Below the pieces are notes generated by a model. It saw nothing but the letters and a program-made list of their open reading frames with translations, was not told the DNA's origin and searched no databases. Of a stretch of 64,000 nt of DNA, positions 60,338-64,000 are shown piece after piece. The stretch comes from Streptomyces hygroscopicus (GTDB lineage Bacteria; Actinomycetota; Actinomycetes; Streptomycetales; Streptomycetaceae). The translations under genes were made by a program, and so were the position numbers. Position 1 is the stretch's first letter. Each line of letters begins with the position of its first letter. The stretch covers positions 9,982,001 through 10,046,000 of the forward strand of contig CP018627.1 of the NCBI GenBank assembly GCA_002021875.1, in the 5' to 3' direction.

Positions 60338-61089
60338 AGTTCACGCTCCCTCGTCTCTGAAGTGGCCAGGAGCCAGGACTTCCGGCGTCGTATGCCGCGG
60401 GTCCGGCCCCGGGCTCGGTCCACGGCGCACCCGTTTCGGCCGTTTTGCAGGCAGATAAATCCCGGCCAAATCACGGCGAAGAGTTTAGGGGAATCATGGG
60501 GCGGCGGCCGTTTATGGTCGCGCTGTCGCGGTGATCATATAGGGGTCAATCCCCGTATCTCCGTCGCGAGTCGGGGGCAGACATATCTGCTGAGGGGCGA
60601 GGAGGTTGCCGGGAATGGTACGCGACATGACTTTGAGGCAACCGGGGGATGACCGCAGGTGGGGCACTTGCCGCTCCGGAGCCCGCTGGGACGGGCGTGG
60701 AGCGGCGACCGGCCGGGGCGGCTGCTGGTAAACCGCCAGCTTTGCACAGGGCAAGGAATGCTGCCGGGTCCATAACCGGTTCAGAGTCCGAGGTGCATTC
60801 GCGTCGGCATGCCGCACATCGCATTTCTCCTGCGCGTCGGCACCGGTGGCGCCCCGCCCTTCTCGGGGGTGCGAGGAAGGGGGCCGCCCGCTCGGGCAGG
60901 CACGTTCACACGGGGGTCGGAAACCGTGGTTCATCATGATCGGTGGAAGGTTTCGCTCCGGTTGTGACTCTGCTTGTATGAACGTCAAGGACATGGGCTC
61001 CCACCGGAGGTGATCCAGATCAGGGAATCGGCCGCCGTCGGCGCAGCGGTTATCTGTCTCGTCAGAGAAGCCTTCTTCCGCAGGGTGGG
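60338..61089. other. Long intergenic region upstream of the LAL regulator
   Basis: 752 bp with no gene I can support. Antisense and sense frames here lack motifs and typical codon use. Notable: an 11-residue mini-frame (60978-61013) and, overlapping its stop, GGAGGTGATCC (61006-61016), an exact complement of the 16S rRNA 3' end that is not followed by a start codon. The size suggests a regulated promoter for the LAL gene. Confidence 0.5.
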
Positions 61090-63978
61090 ATGACTGCGGA
61101 GATCAACTCATCGCTCAGACGCACACCCCCACAGCGAGGACTGATGAGTATGGGACTGACAGATTATCAATTCGAGCTTCGCGACGTCCTCGACGCGGCA
61201 GCACGAGGCAACGGCGGGCTTCTCCAAGTGACCGGGGGGCCCGGTGTCGGAAAGACCTCCTTATTGGGCTGTCTGAAGGAACAGGCGGCCGAGTCGGGTG
61301 CGGTCTGTCTTACGGCGTCCGGATTCGCGGACGACACCGCCATCCCGTTCAACATAGTGGAACGGCTGATCTGGTCCTCCGCGTTCATGGGCGAATTGGA
61401 CGTCGTGGCGCGCTGGAGGACTGCCGGAGAGCGGTATTCGGAGGCCGAACCCGGCATGCTGAGAAGCCTGGTCCGTGAAATATCCGATGTGCTGCACCGT
61501 ATCGCGGGCGGCAAGCAGCTGATCATCGCGATTGACGATGCCGAGCATGCCGACTACCCCTCCCTCATGTGCCTTCTGTATATCGCCAGGCATGCGTCCG
61601 GCACTCGCACACTCGTCGTGATGACCGGCGGGCAGACACATCCGTTGTGCGCCCCGACTCACGGCTTCCACGAGTTCTACAAGATCAAGATCGATACACT
61701 CCCGGAATCCGGGGTCGGATACCTGCTGGAGCGGCACAGCGACGCCGACCTGGCCGACCGGATCCGCGCCTCCTGCCACGCCGTCAGCGGTGGCAATCCC
61801 AGACTGGTCAAGGCCCTGCTGCGCGACCATCTCCAAGCCGCTCCGGGCGGGCCGGAGACTGCTGTCACTGTCGGTGCGGAGTTCCAGGAGGCCTATCGCG
61901 GGTGTCTGTTATCCCATCCGGCGTTGCTCCAGGTGGCACAGGCCCTCGCGGTGCTGGACCGGTACGGCAGCCCGTGGCGGGTGGCCAATCTGCTCGAATG
62001 CGGCCAGGAACGCGCGGCCCGGGCCATCACCATCATGAACTCCGCGGGACTGCTGGAGGACGGACGTTTCCGGCACCCCGCGGCGCGATACGCCACGCTG
62101 GAGACGCTGCCCGCGGAGGACCGGGCCCGCCTCAGCGCGAAAGCGGCCGAACTTCTGTATGCCGACGGGGCCGACCCGATCGCGGTGGCGGAACTTCTGG
62201 TCACCGCCGATAAAACGCCCGACCAAAAAGGCGTCACAGTGCTCTGGCACGCGGCCCAGAAGAATCTCGACCACGGCCGTACGGAGGAAGCGATCGCCGG
62301 CCTGCGGCTCGCCGCCCGCGCGGACCTCGGCCGGCGGGAGCACATGGACATTCTCATGGCGCTGGTCGGGGCGTTATGGTCCAGCAATCCGGCGACCGCC
62401 GAACCCGAACTGGACCGCCTGTTGGCCGCGATACGGGAGGAATTCCCCGCCGACATCCCCGAGCGGTATCTGTGCTTCCTGCTCTTCATGGTGCTGTGGT
62501 TCGGCCGGTTCAGCGATGGGGAAGAAGCCTTCAAGTGGCTGTCGGGCGGTGGTGACACCGATAACGCGTCCAGCATGGCCGCTCTGCGGGTGACCCGGCA
62601 GTGGGCCACCTTCCTTAAACCGACCCTGATCCATGACTTCCCCGACCAGCCTCTCTCGGACGGGGAAGTCGACGGGCTGTGGGCGGCCAACCTGGAGCAC
62701 GGTCTGCAGCTGTCCGTCGGCGAACTGGGCATGGAGATCGGGCATTTCCAGGATCCCCGGCAGGTGGCGGACTTCTCTCCCGATGCCATGCATCTGTTGT
62801 CGCCCTCCAATCACTTCTGGTTCGCGTACGCATACGCCTGCCGGATGGTCTGGGCATTAGCCGCGAGAGGAGAAGCGGAAACGGCGGACCGGCTGTGCGG
62901 CGCGCTTTTCACCGCGGCCGACAAGCTGAACATGAAGACGCCCGGCGCCGTCGCCCTGTCCATGCGCGCCTACATCAGATGCCGCCGTGGGGACTTCACC
63001 TCGGCCATCGATTTCGCCGGCACCGCACTGAATTCCATCCCCCCGCGCGGATGGGGCGTCGCCATCGGATTGCCGCTCTCCGTTCTGGTGGCGGCCCACA
63101 CCGCCATCGGCAGACTCGATGAGGCCGAGCGATATCTGCGTTACTGGGTGCCGAAGGAAATGTTCGACAGCGTTGTGGGATTGGAGTACCTCCGGGCTCG
63201 CGGACAGTACTGTCTGGCCACCAACCGCTCCTATGCCGCGCTGAGCGATTTCATGGTGAGCGGGATGCTGATGGACCAGTGGCCCGTGGACTTCGGCGAC
63301 CTGGCGCCCTGGCGCATCGACGCCGCCGAGGCGTATCTGCATGTCCAGGAGCCGGCGGAGGCCAAAAGACTCGCCCTGGAAGAGCTCAAGCTCTCGCCCG
63401 ACCGCCCCTTGAGCACCCGTGGCCGAGCGCTGCGCGTTCTGGCCATGGCCGAGGACCCGGACAAGCGCAGGCTGCTCCTCTATCAGTCCGCCAAGTGTCT
63501 GCGCGAGCACGGCGACCGTTTCGAACTCGCCCGTACGCTCGCCGAGCTCAGCCAGGACTTCCTCAGCACCGGAGAGACCCAACAGGCTCGCACCACCTGG
63601 CATGAGGCGCAGAAGCTGATGGACGAGTGCGGGATCAGCGCCCAGCACGAGAGCCGCAGGGACCTGGTCGTGGACGGCGCCGAGAGCTCCGTGGACGCTC
63701 GACTGTCGGAAGCCGCCGGGGAGTCCGAGGAGAGAGAGCCCGGCGCATCGGCCGAAGGCGCAGAGCAGCCCGTTATCTCGGAGGCCGAGTGGCGCGTGGC
63801 GACCCTGGCCGCGTCGGGGATGTCCAACCGGCAGATCGCCAAGAGCCTCTACATCACGGTCAGCACCGTGGAGCAGCATCTGACGCGCATCTACCGCAAG
63901 CTCTCCGTGGGAAATCGGCAGGAGCTGTCGCGTCGTCTGTGGCTGCTCATCGGAGCCACCGGATCGTCCTCCTGCTGA
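61090..63978 (+). CDS. LAL-type LuxR regulator with four TTA codons
   Basis: 962 residues. AAA/NB-ARC-like ATPase at the N-terminus with Walker A TGGPGVGKTS (residues 48-57) and Walker B LIIAIDDAEH; a long helical middle with TPR-like repeats; C-terminal LuxR HTH (about 895-950: ISEAEWRVATLAASGMSNRQIAKSLYITVSTVEQHLTRIYRKL). Typical pathway-specific activator of polyketide clusters (PikD/RapH class). Leu58, Leu274, Leu429 and Leu590 are TTA, so expression should need bldA tRNA. ATG 61090 (GGGTGGG upstream) or ATG 61144 (GAGGA upstream) may be used. The window ends 22 bp after it. Confidence 0.93.
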   Translation: MTAEINSSLRRTPPQRGLMSMGLTDYQFELRDVLDAAARGNGGLLQVTGGPGVGKTSLLGCLKEQAAESGAVCLTASGFADDTAIPFNIVERLIWSSAFMGELDVVARWRTAGERYSEAEPGMLRSLVREISDVLHRIAGGKQLIIAIDDAEHADYPSLMCLLYIARHASGTRTLVVMTGGQTHPLCAPTHGFHEFYKIKIDTLPESGVGYLLERHSDADLADRIRASCHAVSGGNPRLVKALLRDHLQAAPGGPETAVTVGAEFQEAYRGCLLSHPALLQVAQALAVLDRYGSPWRVANLLECGQERAARAITIMNSAGLLEDGRFRHPAARYATLETLPAEDRARLSAKAAELLYADGADPIAVAELLVTADKTPDQKGVTVLWHAAQKNLDHGRTEEAIAGLRLAARADLGRREHMDILMALVGALWSSNPATAEPELDRLLAAIREEFPADIPERYLCFLLFMVLWFGRFSDGEEAFKWLSGGGDTDNASSMAALRVTRQWATFLKPTLIHDFPDQPLSDGEVDGLWAANLEHGLQLSVGELGMEIGHFQDPRQVADFSPDAMHLLSPSNHFWFAYAYACRMVWALAARGEAETADRLCGALFTAADKLNMKTPGAVALSMRAYIRCRRGDFTSAIDFAGTALNSIPPRGWGVAIGLPLSVLVAAHTAIGRLDEAERYLRYWVPKEMFDSVVGLEYLRARGQYCLATNRSYAALSDFMVSGMLMDQWPVDFGDLAPWRIDAAEAYLHVQEPAEAKRLALEELKLSPDRPLSTRGRALRVLAMAEDPDKRRLLLYQSAKCLREHGDRFELARTLAELSQDFLSTGETQQARTTWHEAQKLMDECGISAQHESRRDLVVDGAESSVDARLSEAAGESEEREPGASAEGAEQPVISEAEWRVATLAASGMSNRQIAKSLYITVSTVEQHLTRIYRKLSVGNRQELSRRLWLLIGATGSSSC

Positions 63979-64000
63979 GTGTCCTGCCGCCGAGGCAAGG

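Noticed and set aside
60649..60939. 96-codon plus-strand frame upstream of the LAL gene
   Set aside because: No ribosome-binding site, Arg/Ala/His-rich composition and no recognisable domain.

Overview
The window is high-GC actinobacterial chromosome and reads as Streptomyces. Evidence: strong GC bias at third codon positions with long antisense shadow frames, rare TTA codons confined to a few genes, many GTG starts, Tat and lipoprotein exports, DasR-like dre palindromes, a LAL regulator and an IS1182-type element. The species cannot be fixed from the sequence. No rRNA, tRNA, CRISPR array or prophage was seen.

Layout. 1-3204: a DrrAB-like ABC exporter (cut by the window edge) with a DesK/DesR-like two-component pair, then a convergent exported alpha/beta hydrolase (3210-4220). 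4625-9984: a phosphorus-related stretch with a multicopper-oxidase relic, a Pit phosphate transporter plus its small membrane partner and a PPK2 polyphosphate kinase. It is followed by an eroded phosphonate ABC locus: a 5'-truncated phnD, an intact phnC, and no recognisable permease. 9974-18320: carbohydrate and redox enzymes (GH43, single-chain aconitase, YceI, lipoprotein sulfatase, LLM flavoenzyme), P450 and methyltransferase relics, and an FMN-binding split-barrel protein. 18422-31974: a 1275-aa CHAT protease-like protein with a TTA codon, an FAD-enzyme/TTC38-like fusion beside an Rrf2 regulator, an AA10 LPMO under two dre-like sites, hydrolase/TetR and DUF418/TetR divergent pairs, and an anti-sigma-type kinase. 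32065-34995: a sulfonate-type ABC operon (ssuCBA order) headed by a 27-aa leader peptide and a hairpin. 35097-41847: small housekeeping genes and two D,D-peptidases, with an IS1182-type element inside what was a terminator palindrome.

41914-51478: a HAD phosphatase, a three-gene WXG-like/type VII-style operon facing a lactonase across a third dre-like site, a CbiX-like protein lacking its N-terminal catalytic His, a BadF-type sugar kinase with a tandem-repeat insert, a LURP-one/scramblase-like protein, ung and an Asp-box propeller protein. 51812-60337: an Old Yellow Enzyme and an ArsR regulator sharing a 24-bp operator, an NCS2 permease overlapping arsR, FprA, a DUF305/LVIVD divergent pair, a TetR and a HAD hydrolase. 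61090-63978: a LAL regulator with four TTA codons, which may mark the edge of a biosynthetic cluster beyond the window.

Common themes are nutrient sensing (phosphate, sulfur, GlcNAc/chitin), envelope maintenance and many one-component regulators with visible operators. Relics at 4.6, 8-10 and 17 kb show ongoing gene loss. The best candidates for little-described biology are the sulfur leader/hairpin, the WXG-like trio, the FAD-TTC38 fusion and the ArsR-OYE circuit.
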